From positions 1 through 64,000 of the forward strand of contig NZ_JAAOZT010000005.1 in NCBI RefSeq assembly GCF_011947285.1: a stretch of 64,000 nt of DNA. Direction: 5' to 3'. The notes under the pieces are model-generated. The model had not been told where the DNA came from. It worked only from the letters and a program-made list of their open reading frames with translations, and searched no databases. The first letter of the stretch is position 1; every line of letters begins with the position of its first letter. Of this stretch, positions 27,160 through 36,578 are shown piece by piece. Source of the stretch: Glaciimonas immobilis. Its GTDB lineage: Bacteria > Pseudomonadota > Gammaproteobacteria > Burkholderiales > Burkholderiaceae_D. The translations under genes and the position numbers were made by a program.

Positions 27160-28050
27160 TCACGCCGCCAAGTGCTCGCTCAAGAAATCCTCGATAGTGC
27201 GTGCCAGTAACCGTGGCTGATCATGATGCAGCATGTGACCCGCCGATGCGATTGTCACTAGCCGCGCATCTTTAATATTGGCAACACGCCGATCGATCTC
27301 GCTGCGCATCGCCTCAATACTGCCCATCCATTGCCAGATATTGGTTTCAGACGCTTCGACACACAGCACGGGGGCTGTTATTTGCCGCCAGCAAGCTAAC
27401 ATCTCTTCAACTTTAGGCAATACCGGATTGACACGTTTATGGGCTGGATCGCCCAGAACCTCCCAACATTCCGGACTACTTTCAGAGGCCCAATACTGCA
27501 CTAAAAAATTAGCCCGCTCACTGGTCAGCCGCGGATTATTCTTCTTTAAACGATTCGCGACCGCGGCCTGCGTCGGGTAAGCATGCATTACTGGGGCTAA
27601 GCGCAACTCATTGAGCCATTTTGTGTAGCGCCCCGGCGCCTGCTCCGGCTGCGTGACGGGGGGACCGAAACCCTCCAGATTAACTAACTTCCTAATCCGC
27701 TCTGGCCTGATGCCAGCGTATAACCCAGCGACATAACCACCCATACTGTGACCCAGTAAATTGACCCGCTTATCCTCCGCATAGTGCTGCAAGATAACGT
27801 CCAGATCTGCCAGATAATCCGGAAACCAGTAAACCTCCGCCGGACTGCGTTGCGTGAGACCAAAGCCGCGCCAGTCGGGCGCGATGATTTGCCAATCCTG
27901 CGCCAGTTCATCCACGACAAACTGAAACGACGCTGAAACATCCATCCAACCATGCAACATGACCAGCAGCGGCGCATCTGGCGAACCCCATCGGCGGATG
28001 TGATAACGCAGCCCGCGAACGTGGATAAAATCGGATTGAGAAGGTTTCAT
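27160..28050 (-). CDS. Alpha/beta-hydrolase
   Basis: A 296-residue alpha/beta-fold hydrolase. The oxyanion loop is MLHGWMD (about 31-37), the nucleophile elbow GHSMGG has Ser102, and the catalytic His lies in SAGHMLHHDQP. A VLCVEASETN segment supplies the acid region. There is no signal peptide. The overall layout suits an esterase or haloalkane-type/MhpC-like hydrolase; the substrate cannot be read from sequence. It is divergent from yjdM across a 350-nt gap. Confidence 0.85.
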   Translation of the reverse strand: MKPSQSDFIHVRGLRYHIRRWGSPDAPLLVMLHGWMDVSASFQFVVDELAQDWQIIAPDWRGFGLTQRSPAEVYWFPDYLADLDVILQHYAEDKRVNLLGHSMGGYVAGLYAGIRPERIRKLVNLEGFGPPVTQPEQAPGRYTKWLNELRLAPVMHAYPTQAAVANRLKKNNPRLTSERANFLVQYWASESSPECWEVLGDPAHKRVNPVLPKVEEMLACWRQITAPVLCVEASETNIWQWMGSIEAMRSEIDRRVANIKDARLVTIASAGHMLHHDQPRLLARTIEDFLSEHLAA

Positions 28051-28397
28051 AGCGCCTAAAGTATCAAGAAAAGGGGGTAAGTATTAAGAAGGAAACTGGT
28101 CGATATCAAACGAGGAACGCTCCAGGCAAATGGCCCGATTTTACCCTCCAGAGGCAGCATGAAAGTCTGCCTCTTGCAGTGCTCAGGTTATGGCTTTGTT
28201 TTGCATGATAAGAGTTTTTAAGAGCGTTCTGCGCAGTAAGCTTTATTTTATAGCGAATAAGCCGCAGGACGATTTTTAGCTTTCTTCGAGTCCAAACAAC
28301 CCGGCAAACCTCCCAGACAGCTGGGCCTTGTGCCTCTAGTAGGCGATATACTATGACACTTTTTTATGGCTCTAGCCCTATCCGCACAGGAATCTTA
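28051..28397. other. Divergent intergenic region
   Basis: 347 bases between the hydrolase and yjdM starts, so it should contain two outward promoters. A CCCAG-ACAG-CTGGG hairpin lies near 28310-28325. No hexamer pair with correct spacing was found. Confidence 0.35.
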
Positions 28398-28742
28398 ATG
28401 ATCACTTTACCAGCATGCCCAAAATGCAACTCGGAATTTACCTACGAAGATGGCATCCTGTATCTGTGTCCCGAGTGTGGACACGAATGGCAAGCCCACG
28501 CCAATGCCGAGTCGGCTGACGACACGACCAAAGTGTATCGCGACTCCGCAGGAAATATTTTACAGGACGGCGATACGGTCAGCCTGATCAAGGATTTGAA
28601 ATTAAAAGGTTCGGGCGGAACGCTTAAAATGGGGACCAAAGTTAAAAATATCCGGCTGGTAGACAGCGATCACGACATTGATTGCAAGATTGATGGATTT
28701 GGCGCGATGAGTTTAAAATCGGAGTTCGTTAAAAAAGTTTGA
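28398..28742 (+). CDS. yjdM: Zinc-ribbon protein YjdM (PhnA family)
   Basis: The start is the ATG at 28398: AGGA lies 6 nt upstream, and [19 protein letters not shown] is the family start, giving 114 residues. The N-terminal zinc ribbon is formed by CPKC and CPEC (about residues 7-28). The remainder is the small beta-rich PhnA/KOW-like domain with [23 protein letters not shown]. Despite the historic name, it is not needed for phosphonate breakdown; the role is unclear. It is a compact cytoplasmic protein. Confidence 0.92.
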   Translation: MITLPACPKCNSEFTYEDGILYLCPECGHEWQAHANAESADDTTKVYRDSAGNILQDGDTVSLIKDLKLKGSGGTLKMGTKVKNIRLVDSDHDIDCKIDGFGAMSLKSEFVKKV

Positions 28743-28743
28743 G

Positions 28744-28989
28744 ATGCTATGGTTTATTGCAGTAAGCCTGGCGGTAGCAGAGTTGAAACGATACGGCCAT
28801 GCGTCAGCCGGTTCTGCAGGCCGGAGAGTCGCCTTGTTTATCGGAATAACTGGATTAATGTGCTCCCCGCCTATCGCTCATTATTTGGCAGGCGCGATTG
28901 CATTTGATCGAACTGCACCCACAGGGCTCGCCACACCACTCACCACAGCACTCACTACCGCACTCCCCCATCATCTCGCCTCTATCTGA
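28744..28989 (+). CDS. Possible small hydrophobic protein
   Basis: An 81-codon frame whose ATG follows the yjdM stop by 1 nt. The product has two hydrophobic stretches (MLWFIAVSLAVAEL and VALFIGITGLMCSPPIAHYLAGAIAF) and a Thr/Ala-rich tail (TPLTTALTTALP). No family is recognised, and the only ribosome-binding support is coupling to yjdM. It may be a real small membrane protein or chance. Confidence 0.3.
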   Translation: MLWFIAVSLAVAELKRYGHASAGSAGRRVALFIGITGLMCSPPIAHYLAGAIAFDRTAPTGLATPLTTALTTALPHHLASI

Positions 28990-29166
28990 GCAAAAATTCG
29001 CCCCAAGCTAGATAAAAAGAAAATAAATTCGCATATCCCCGTGTGAATGTAGTTTGTATGCAATAGTCCCTTAGAAACAAGATACAATCTTTAACAACAA
29101 AATTAACAATGATGCGACATCCAGTCTCCGTCAACCAGCTGCACTGAAATTTTCGGAAAGATAGTC

Positions 29167-29868
29167 ATGGATCAAAAGGTGCCACGTCGTACGCGCGAGA
29201 AAATTCTGGACCTGTCATTGCGGCTTTTCAATGAATTCGGCGAGCCGAATATCACTACCACCATCATTGCCGACGAGATGAAAATTTCGCCGGGTAATTT
29301 GTATTACCACTTTCGCAATAAAGATGACATTGTCAACTCGATCTTTGCTACCTTTGAGGAAGAAATGAGTCGCATGCTGACAGTTCCTCCCGGAAGCAAA
29401 CCGTCGATGTACAACGTCTGGAGTTACCTGCACCTGATGTTTGAACTGATCTGGCGCTATCGCTTCTTTTATCGGGATTTAAGCGATCTGCTGTCACGTA
29501 ACCGAATTCTGGAACTACACTTTAAAAAAATATTCGGTCATAAGATCAACGTCGTTAAGGAAATGTGTGTCGGCTTACACGCGGATAAAACCCTGGCCGT
29601 CACCCCGTTCGAAATCGAGACTCTTTCAACGAATATGGTGGTTACGGCAAGCTACTGGCTATCGTATCAATATGTATTGAATCCACGTAAATATACCGAG
29701 GAAGCATTGGTTGAAAAAGCACTTAACAGCGGCTGCTATCAGGTTCTTTCACTAATGCAGCCGTATCTACGTGGCGAAACACTCAAACACTTTGAAGAAC
29801 TCACTATCAAATACTTAAAAAAGAATGGTGATAACGTCTTTCCTGTTCCGAAAACTGCACCGCTGTAA
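29167..29868 (+). CDS. TetR/AcrR family transcriptional regulator
   Basis: A 233-residue regulator. The N-terminal helix-turn-helix spans about residues 8-58: REKILDLSLRLFNEFGEPNI, then TIIADEMKISPGNLYYHFRNKDDIV, the TetR signature. The C-terminal ligand-binding domain contains aromatic-rich segments (YRFFYRDLSDLLSRNRILEL). This subgroup is seen near membrane or fatty-acid metabolism genes, but no target is evident here: the next gene, a LOG protein 40 nt downstream, may be co-transcribed. GGAAAG lies a few nt before the ATG. Confidence 0.9.
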   Translation: MDQKVPRRTREKILDLSLRLFNEFGEPNITTTIIADEMKISPGNLYYHFRNKDDIVNSIFATFEEEMSRMLTVPPGSKPSMYNVWSYLHLMFELIWRYRFFYRDLSDLLSRNRILELHFKKIFGHKINVVKEMCVGLHADKTLAVTPFEIETLSTNMVVTASYWLSYQYVLNPRKYTEEALVEKALNSGCYQVLSLMQPYLRGETLKHFEELTIKYLKKNGDNVFPVPKTAPL

Positions 29869-29907
29869 CTAATGTTAACCCCAAAAAATACTTAACTCTA
29901 AAAGCGC

Positions 29908-30489
29908 ATGAAATCACTTTGCATCTATTGCGGCTCATCACCCGGGTCGTCACCAGCGTACGCCGAAGCCGCTCGGTTATTGGCGCAGCACATGGTCAAC
30001 GATAATATTGCGCTGGTGTATGGCGGTGGCAATGTCGGACTGATGGGAATTATTGCGGACGAGGTAATGCGCTTAGGCGGCGTCGCCACCGGCGTCATCC
30101 CGACGGCATTGATGGAAAAAGAGCTGGGCCATAAAGGCCTGACCAAACTCCATATCGTCAAAGATATGCATGAGCGTAAAGCGACGATGGCGGAGCTATC
30201 CGATGGCTTTATCGCCATGCCCGGTGGCGTGGGCACCCTGGAAGAATTATTCGAGGTATTTACATGGGCACAATTGGGGTTTCATCAGAAGCCAATTGGG
30301 CTATTAAATGTTAACGGCTTTTACGATGGTCTCGTCCATTTTATTGCACATATGGTGTCGCAACGGTTTTTGAAAGCGGAACAAGCGGAACTGCTAATCG
30401 ATGCGCCAGATGCTCCGACCTTGCTGACACATTTCAAAGCGTTTGTGCCGCACCCCGTGACTAAATGGCTAGATCGTACGACTATTTAA
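29908..30489 (+). CDS. LOG family (TIGR00730) nucleotide phosphoribohydrolase-like protein
   Basis: 193 residues, a Rossmann-like LOG protein. The start KSLCIYCGSSPGSSPAY is family-typical. The signature PGGVGTLEE lies at 105-113, with the preceding conserved Arg-Lys at 90-91 (MHERKA). In plants and several bacteria these enzymes cleave cytokinin riboside monophosphates; many bacterial ones act on AMP or other nucleotides. Cytoplasmic. It is 39 nt after the TetR gene and converges on the beta-lactamase gene. Confidence 0.9.
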   Translation: MKSLCIYCGSSPGSSPAYAEAARLLAQHMVNDNIALVYGGGNVGLMGIIADEVMRLGGVATGVIPTALMEKELGHKGLTKLHIVKDMHERKATMAELSDGFIAMPGGVGTLEELFEVFTWAQLGFHQKPIGLLNVNGFYDGLVHFIAHMVSQRFLKAEQAELLIDAPDAPTLLTHFKAFVPHPVTKWLDRTTI

Positions 30490-30539
30490 GCTGCGTTTAC
30501 ATTGCCGAGACGCTGATCGTGCATCACCATCGTCAAGCT

Positions 30540-31433
30540 TCAGCGCTCACCAAGCCACTCCACTACCACTCGCGTAGCAGAGGCGATAATATCGCTACGA
30601 GAAGCAATCTCCTTGGCATGTTGGGTAGTGTAAATTGCGACAATAACCGGTGCACGTTTAGGTGGCCACAATACGGCCAAATCATTGGCTGTGCCGTAAT
30701 CACCGCTACCGGTTTTGTCCCCGATCAGCCAGTCGCCCGGGATGCCCGCCTTGATCCTTTGTGCGCCGGTCGTGTTTCCTGACAACCAGCTCCGCAGTTG
30801 CTCCCGGTGCGCGAATGACATGGCGTCACCTAGCAATAGACGGTTGAGACTCTGACACATAGCAAATGGCGTCGAAGTGTCCCGTAAATCACCTGGAATA
30901 GCGGTATTGAGAGCCGTTTCCCAGCGATCAAGGCGAAATGCTGTATCACCGATAGTGCGGGCATAAGCGGATACAGCGGCTGGACCACCGATCAGTTTGA
31001 TCATCAGGTTTGCCGCCGTGTTGTCGCTGTATTGTATGCCCGCAGCACAGAGATCGGCAACGGTCATACCGGTGTCAACGTGCTTCTCGGTGACCGGTGA
31101 GTAAGTAACCAGATCGCTCTGCCTGAACCTGATCACCCGCTCCATTAATCCTGGTACCTGCACGCTTTTGGTCAAAATCGCAGACGCTGCGATGACCTTG
31201 AAAGTGCTGCAGAATGGAAAGCGCTCATCTGCGCGATGACCGAGCTGTCGGCCAGTGGCGGTATCCCGTACAGATACGCCAAGTCGGCCGTCAAAATCCC
31301 TCTCGATTTTTTCGATTTTATTCTTTGCGCTCAATGTGGGTGGTCTGGTGGCGCTACTCGCCAACGCCACGGGTGCAGAAATAATTGCGGCGGTTGCAAG
31401 CAGAAAATTTCTGCGATTTCCTATTAATTTCAT
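30540..31433 (-). CDS. Class A beta-lactamase with twin-arginine-type signal
   Basis: The start is placed at the ATG at 31431-31433, giving 297 residues with a signal containing NRRNFLLATAAIISAPVALA, a likely Tat export signal; the frame stays open 42 codons farther, but that part looks untranslated. Catalytic motifs are complete: STFK (Ser76), SDN (136-138), the RWETALN omega-loop glutamate (Glu172) and KTG (240-242). A cysteine precedes the active serine (CSTFK), but the partner cysteine just after KTG that marks class A carbapenemases is absent (KTGSGD). It hydrolyses beta-lactams in the periplasm and looks active and chromosomal. No ampR/penR-like regulator is adjacent. Confidence 0.9.
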   Translation of the reverse strand: MKLIGNRRNFLLATAAIISAPVALASSATRPPTLSAKNKIEKIERDFDGRLGVSVRDTATGRQLGHRADERFPFCSTFKVIAASAILTKSVQVPGLMERVIRFRQSDLVTYSPVTEKHVDTGMTVADLCAAGIQYSDNTAANLMIKLIGGPAAVSAYARTIGDTAFRLDRWETALNTAIPGDLRDTSTPFAMCQSLNRLLLGDAMSFAHREQLRSWLSGNTTGAQRIKAGIPGDWLIGDKTGSGDYGTANDLAVLWPPKRAPVIVAIYTTQHAKEIASRSDIIASATRVVVEWLGER

Positions 31434-31604
31434 TGATAGCAGGTGCGATGAGCAGGTTGGGCATGATGGGCAAAACGGATACGATGAAACGGATACGACA
31501 GGCGTGATGAATGCGACTGGTGCGGAGGAACTGTGCAAAAGAACGACGCATAAAAGCACGTTTTGTCGTTACATGCAGTACTCCTTTAACACCACTATCC
31601 ACTC

Positions 31605-31649
31605 AAAAAAATAAAAAAAAGCCAGGATACCGGGAGGGTCTCGTGGCTT
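31605..31649 (-). terminator. Rho-independent terminator of the leftward purF/PLP-enzyme unit
   Basis: Read leftward, AAGCCA at 31644-31649 pairs with TGGCTT at 31619-31624; the stem extends inward through GAGACC/GGTATC and is followed by a long T run. It lies about 145 nt past the PLP-enzyme stop and shields the beta-lactamase gene from read-through. The rest of 31434-31793 holds no gene. Confidence 0.85.
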
Positions 31650-31793
31650 GTTTGATGGTTGCTCTTTACAAGAGTTCCCTCTCGTCACTCATCAGTGATA
31701 ATTATCATGACAATTCACTGCATTAATACGTGCCCATTACTTGATATCGGATTTATGACCATGAAATTTGTCACAAAATACCCAGCACTAGCA

Positions 31794-33044
31794 CTATTGC
31801 ACGTCCAACGCCTGCTTGAAATCTGCCACTAGATCAACGGTATCCTCAATACCAATCGATACGCGAATCAACGACTCTGAAATCCCCATGCGGGCACGGG
31901 CTTCCTGGCCCATTTCATAAAATATCGTGTGCGCCACAGGTAAAACTAACGTCCTGTTGTCACCCAGATGCGTCGCTGAAATACCGAGCTTCATCCGGTT
32001 CAAATAGTCGAAACAATCTATCTCCGGCTGCAGTTCAAAGCTCAACAAATAGCCGAACGAACGAAATAACTCAGATGCTAAAGCGTGCTGCGGATGCGAT
32101 TTCAGGCCGGGATAATGGACGACTGATACCCGCGGATCAGCCTCCAGCATTTGCGCCACTGCCAAAGCATTGGCGCTACTACGATCCATCCGGAGCGCCA
32201 TGGTTTCTGCGCCAACCGCAATATGATGGGCTGCTTCCGGGCCAATCGCAGCACCGAAGTCCCGCAAGCTTTTTGCACGAATCTGGGCCATGCCCCACTG
32301 CACGGGTGGGAATTTTTTGTAGCTATTGAGTATATTTGGGTATTGAGACCACTCAAAAATGCCAGTATCAGTCAACGCACCGCCCAACGCGTTGCCATGA
32401 CCGCCAATTGATTTGGTCAATGAGTTGATCACGAGACTAGCCCCGACCGCCTTTGGCTGGAACAAATAGGGCGACGTCATAGTGTTATCAACAACAAACA
32501 AAATGCCACGTGAAGTGCACAACGCGCCTATACGCTTTAAATCTGCAATCTGAGTGCGGGGATTAGCGACAGTTTCAACAAATACCACACGCGTGTTAGC
32601 AGTCAAAGCGGCCTCTACCTGCGCCACATCGGTAACATCGACCATCGTAACGCCAATGCCCTGGCCCTGAATAGTTTGCCAGACGCTGGCAGTATTGCCA
32701 AACAAGAATGCCGACGATACAACATGATCGCCCGCACGCAGTAAACCCTGCACGACGGCACCAATCGCAGCCATACCGGTAGCAAAGCAAATAGTTGCAG
32801 AGCCGCCTTCCATCACATTGACTTTATCTTCTAGCGCCGCTACCGTCGGATTGCCCTGCCGACCATAGCGATACCCTTGCGCACGGCCCTGAAAAACCTC
32901 TGCCAACTGTCGCGCATCCTGATAACCGTACGTTACCGACGTATGCACCGGCTTATGCAATGAGCCATGCTCAATGATTTTTTGGCGGTCGCCGTGAACG
33001 ACCGTGGTGGTGAATCCGTATTTGTTTTTTGTCTCAATACTCAT
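31794..33044 (-). CDS. Cys/Met metabolism PLP enzyme, cystathionine gamma-synthase/O-succinylhomoserine sulfhydrylase family
   Basis: 416 residues of the gamma-family of PLP enzymes. The active-site lysine is Lys211 in LVINSLTKSIGGHG; upstream are the aromatic stacking region GSATICFATGMAAI, the aspartate in FVVDNTMTSPYLFQP, and the YRYGRQGNPTVAALE phosphate-binding block. The position after purF is where many beta-proteobacteria keep metZ, which makes homocysteine from O-succinylhomoserine and sulfide; this protein, however, looks closer to the generic cystathionine gamma-synthase-like branch, so the reaction is not fixed. It is 154 nt after purF and ends at a terminator. Confidence 0.85.
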   Translation of the reverse strand: MSIETKNKYGFTTTVVHGDRQKIIEHGSLHKPVHTSVTYGYQDARQLAEVFQGRAQGYRYGRQGNPTVAALEDKVNVMEGGSATICFATGMAAIGAVVQGLLRAGDHVVSSAFLFGNTASVWQTIQGQGIGVTMVDVTDVAQVEAALTANTRVVFVETVANPRTQIADLKRIGALCTSRGILFVVDNTMTSPYLFQPKAVGASLVINSLTKSIGGHGNALGGALTDTGIFEWSQYPNILNSYKKFPPVQWGMAQIRAKSLRDFGAAIGPEAAHHIAVGAETMALRMDRSSANALAVAQMLEADPRVSVVHYPGLKSHPQHALASELFRSFGYLLSFELQPEIDCFDYLNRMKLGISATHLGDNRTLVLPVAHTIFYEMGQEARARMGISESLIRVSIGIEDTVDLVADFKQALDVQ

Positions 33045-33198
33045 GGTTTGCCATCATTTCTGGAAATGCTTTGCCCGCACTTGCGAGAACTTGCGCTCTC
33101 TAAAAATAAGGACGCCCAACTTAGTCAAATTGAGCGTATTTACCGTAAGTTTCGCTAAACAGTGTTGCCCTGAATGCAGGGCAAATATTCACCACATC

Positions 33199-34710
33199 TT
33201 AGTCGAAATTTGCAAGATTTAGTTGCGAGCGCACGCCATCTTCGACTTCCGCTTTGGGGTTATTGCGAACATATTCGATATGGTCCAGATAATCGCGAGA
33301 GATGTCCCCTGTGATGTAGTGACCATCGAAACATGAAGCCTCAAAGTTCTTCAACGCTGGATTGACATCCGAAATCGACCGTTTCAGTGCATCGATATCT
33401 TGATATACCAACGCGTCAGCCGTGATTTCACGACAAACTTCTTCATCGGTACGGCCGTAAGCGATCAACTCCCCACGGGTCGGCATGTCGATCCCGTAGA
33501 CGTTGGGAAACTTGACCGGAGGTGCCGCCGAAGCGAAAATCACCCGTTTTGCGCCAGAGTCACGTGCCATTTGCACGATTTCACGACTGGTCGTGCCACG
33601 CACGATCGAATCATCCACCAGCAACACGGTCTTGCCTTTGAACTCAGAAGCGATAGCATTCAGTTTTTGACGTACCGACTTCTTGCGGATCGCTTGTCCT
33701 GGCATCAGGAAGGTGCGACCGATATAACGGTTTTTGATAAAACCTTCACGATATTCAATATTTAGTTTAAGTGCCAACTGAATCGCCGCTGGGCGCGATG
33801 AATCCGGAATCGGCATCACCACGTCAATATCACCGCTTGAAAACTCACGCTTGATCTTGTCGGCCAGATATTCGCCCATTTTCAGACGCGTAGCATACAC
33901 AGAAGCGCCATCAATGATCGAGTCAGGACGGGCCAGATAAACGAATTCAAAAGCGCACGGATTAAGGGTTGGGTTATCGGCGCATTGCTGGTTATACAAG
34001 TTGCCTTCGATATCAATAAATATCGCTTCGCCGGGCGACACGTCACGCAAAAAGCGGAATCCTAAACCTTCCAGCGCTACTGATTCACTGGCGATAACGT
34101 ATTCGGTGCCTTTTTCGTTTTCGTTAACGCCAATGCACAACGGACGAATCCCGAACGGATCACGGAAAGCCAATAAGCCATGTCCGGCGATCTGCGCCAC
34201 CACCGCATAGGAACCACGCACCCGTTGATGCACCACCGCGACCGCTTTGAATAACGCATCGGGATCGAGCGAATAGCCGATAGTTGCCTGCTGGATTTCG
34301 TGCGCAAGCACGTTCAGCAACACTTCCGTATCAGACTCGGTATTGATATGACGACGGTCGTTCTTGAACATCTCAATTTTGAGTTGTTCTGCGTTAGTCA
34401 GGTTACCGTTATGCGCCAAAATGATACCAAATGGTGCATTAACGTAAAACGGTTGCGCTTCCTCCGCGCTGGCGCTGCCTGCAGTTGGATAACGTACCTG
34501 ACCGATGCCGAAACTACCGGGCAAGGAGCGCATGTTGCGGGTCCGGAAGACGTCGCGCACCAGACCGTTGGCCTTGTGCATGAAAAATCCGTTTCCGTGG
34601 TTAGTTGCAATTCCCGCAGCGTCCTGACCACGATGCTGCAAAAGCAGCAATGCATCGTAAATCAACTGGTTGGCGGGGTTGTGAGAGGCGATGCCGACTA
34701 TGCCACACAT
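33199..34710 (-). CDS. purF: Amidophosphoribosyltransferase PurF
   Basis: 503 residues starting MCGIVGIASHNPAN; after removal of Met, Cys2 is the glutaminase nucleophile. The N-terminal Ntn glutamine amidotransferase domain is followed by the phosphoribosyltransferase domain with the PRPP loop TVLLVDDSIVRGTTS and the TYGIDM-type segment NVYGIDMPTRGELIA. It performs the first committed step of purine synthesis, PRPP plus glutamine to phosphoribosylamine. AGGAG lies 6 nt before the start. It is 88 nt after cvpA, the widespread cvpA-purF pairing. Confidence 0.97.
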   Translation of the reverse strand: MCGIVGIASHNPANQLIYDALLLLQHRGQDAAGIATNHGNGFFMHKANGLVRDVFRTRNMRSLPGSFGIGQVRYPTAGSASAEEAQPFYVNAPFGIILAHNGNLTNAEQLKIEMFKNDRRHINTESDTEVLLNVLAHEIQQATIGYSLDPDALFKAVAVVHQRVRGSYAVVAQIAGHGLLAFRDPFGIRPLCIGVNENEKGTEYVIASESVALEGLGFRFLRDVSPGEAIFIDIEGNLYNQQCADNPTLNPCAFEFVYLARPDSIIDGASVYATRLKMGEYLADKIKREFSSGDIDVVMPIPDSSRPAAIQLALKLNIEYREGFIKNRYIGRTFLMPGQAIRKKSVRQKLNAIASEFKGKTVLLVDDSIVRGTTSREIVQMARDSGAKRVIFASAAPPVKFPNVYGIDMPTRGELIAYGRTDEEVCREITADALVYQDIDALKRSISDVNPALKNFEASCFDGHYITGDISRDYLDHIEYVRNNPKAEVEDGVRSQLNLANFD

Positions 34711-34799
34711 GGTGGACTCCTAAACAAAACATTTCTGGGAAGCAATACAAGCTATGCAAGTAATACAAATACGACAAATTACAAAAATAAAATCGGTGT

Positions 34800-35288
34800 T
34801 TAAAATTTCACGTATTGCGCAAACGCGTGCGGCAAAAACGGTAAAGCGGTTGTCGCGGCAGTTTCCGCCAGCGGACTGAACATCGCATCGCGCCAAAATT
34901 GCTGCTTTGGTACCGCAGTGGTTCCACAGAGCAGTACTACGGCGATAACGATAGCGATCCCGCGTGCTACCCCGAACAAGCCTCCGAGACCGCGATCGGC
35001 AAAACTTAATCCGGTCGCCTGAACCATACTCTCTAGCAGCATACTTAACAGTTTCATTAACAGTCTTACACCGAGGAACAACGCAATAAATGCCACAATC
35101 AAGCGCGTTACGGTACCCGGAACAACTGCCGGCAGCAACGCGGCTAGTTTTTCGCCATAGGCATTAGCAACGAAGAGGGCAACCACCCAACTTGCAAGAG
35201 ACAAGATTTCTTTGACCAATCCCCGCATCATGCTTATGAGCACGGAGCAAATTAGCACGAACAATACCAGATAATCAAAAATCGTCAC
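34800..35288 (-). CDS. cvpA: CvpA family membrane protein
   Basis: 162 residues with four hydrophobic segments; the first begins IFDYLVLFVLICSVLISMMRGLVKEILSL, matching the CvpA start, and GLSFADRGLGGLFGVARG is the conserved loop. The start codon is GTG (35286-35288), with AGG 10 nt upstream. It is named for colicin V production and is linked to envelope stress and bile resistance in enterics. It precedes purF, as in most proteobacteria. Confidence 0.92.
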   Translation of the reverse strand: MTIFDYLVLFVLICSVLISMMRGLVKEILSLASWVVALFVANAYGEKLAALLPAVVPGTVTRLIVAFIALFLGVRLLMKLLSMLLESMVQATGLSFADRGLGGLFGVARGIAIVIAVVLLCGTTAVPKQQFWRDAMFSPLAETAATTALPFLPHAFAQYVKF

Positions 35289-35494
35289 GCGGCTTCAACC
35301 TTTATTGACATCGCTTGCCCGGATTTGCAAGGAGATGTTGCGTTTGCGGTCTCAATCCTTCTTCGACCTCTGACCCGGGTTACCCGATGTTGCTGTAAAC
35401 TGCTTAATTTACTAGGAAGCACTGCGGCGAAAGTAATACAACAACACATCCAACATTTTCTCACATTCACTATATGAGGTTGCAGCGCATCAAA

Positions 35495-36505
35495 TCAAGC
35501 TGGCACCAAACTACCTGACAGTCCCAACGGTGCTAACTTAGTACGGGCCTTCTCCGCGTCTTCCTTATTTGCAAAAGGCCCTACCCGAATCCTGATCCTG
35601 TCGCCCAAGGAGGTCTTAATCTTTTGCGTGTAGGAACGAATTCCGGCTCCGGTTAACTTTCCTTGCAGCTCATCGACTTTTTCCTGCGATGCCAAAGCCG
35701 CAATCTGAATCACAAACTTACCGGATTTTTTTTCTGCTGCAGGCGCTGCGCTATCGGTACGACCGTTCAAAATCGCCGCGGCACGCGCCGAGTCGCCTTC
35801 CGAATCGTTAACTGAAGGACGATCCTCTGCGCTCACTTCACTTTTAGGCTCGGGACGCGGCTTCCGCTCCTCCTTTATCGCCACCTTGGGTTTGGTTTCT
35901 ACTTTAGCTTTAGCTGTCGTCTTTGGATCAGCTTTGGCTTCCGCAGCTATCACCGCCTCAGGCGGCGGCGCGACAACGCCATTCTCTACAGGCATGGTCG
36001 CATTGGAAGCTGTGTTTTTTACAACATCCGATGGAGAAGATAAATTTGGTTCCCCTGTACTGGCAGGGTCAATAATTTCTTCCTGTTTGTCTAAACCGCT
36101 TTTATTCAAGCCACTTATTGCATGGGGAGAATCGGATGCGAATGAGGATGCGGAAGCCGGAGCTACAGTAGATGCTGGCTTTTCACCCGGTTTTTCAGCC
36201 GGTTTTTCACGCGACGGTATCTGGATCGCAATATCGGACGGTAGTGGCTTGGGTTCCGAATCAAGCACCATCGGTAACACGATTACCACTGCAAGGACTA
36301 ATGCGACGGCACCGACCAAACGACGCCGCGCACGTTTTTTTTCCGGCAGAACCGGGTCTTCTGGATCGTTGCTTTGATTATTACTGGTCTTGCGTTTTCT
36401 GTTGGCACGTAGTGCGCCGCTATCTTCCTCGGCGCGCGAATGGTAGGCGCTCTGCTCAGAGACAGGCTTTTGCTTATTTTTACCGAAGAAAGAGAAAAAA
36501 CCCAT
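35495..36505 (-). CDS. SPOR-domain membrane protein (DedD-like)
   Basis: 336 residues. A short basic cytoplasmic N-terminus rich in Lys/Arg precedes one membrane segment (about 62-82, LVGAVALVLAVVIVLPMVL). A long low-complexity Pro/Ala/Lys/Glu periplasmic linker follows, then a C-terminal SPOR domain from about residue 262 (GKFVIQIAALASQEKVDEL to RVGPFANKEDAEKARTKLAPLGL). SPOR domains bind glycan strands stripped of stem peptides at the septum, so this is a cell-division protein. The folC-dedD-cvpA-purF order is conserved. Confidence 0.9.
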   Translation of the reverse strand: MGFFSFFGKNKQKPVSEQSAYHSRAEEDSGALRANRKRKTSNNQSNDPEDPVLPEKKRARRRLVGAVALVLAVVIVLPMVLDSEPKPLPSDIAIQIPSREKPAEKPGEKPASTVAPASASSFASDSPHAISGLNKSGLDKQEEIIDPASTGEPNLSSPSDVVKNTASNATMPVENGVVAPPPEAVIAAEAKADPKTTAKAKVETKPKVAIKEERKPRPEPKSEVSAEDRPSVNDSEGDSARAAAILNGRTDSAAPAAEKKSGKFVIQIAALASQEKVDELQGKLTGAGIRSYTQKIKTSLGDRIRIRVGPFANKEDAEKARTKLAPLGLSGSLVPA

Positions 36506-36578
36506 GCGATATCGTTTTAATTTGAGAGTGCGCTAGTAAAGTAATGACTGATATGCACCGCATTGCAGCGCATATCGG

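Noticed and set aside
31434-31559. 42-codon N-terminal extension of the beta-lactamase
   Set aside because: Sequence before the Tat-like signal is Cys/Ser/Pro-rich and would bury the export signal.
35285-35470. 61-codon minus-strand frame overlapping the cvpA start
   Set aside because: Composition rich in Cys/Arg without family; probably the noncoding gap between the SPOR gene and cvpA.
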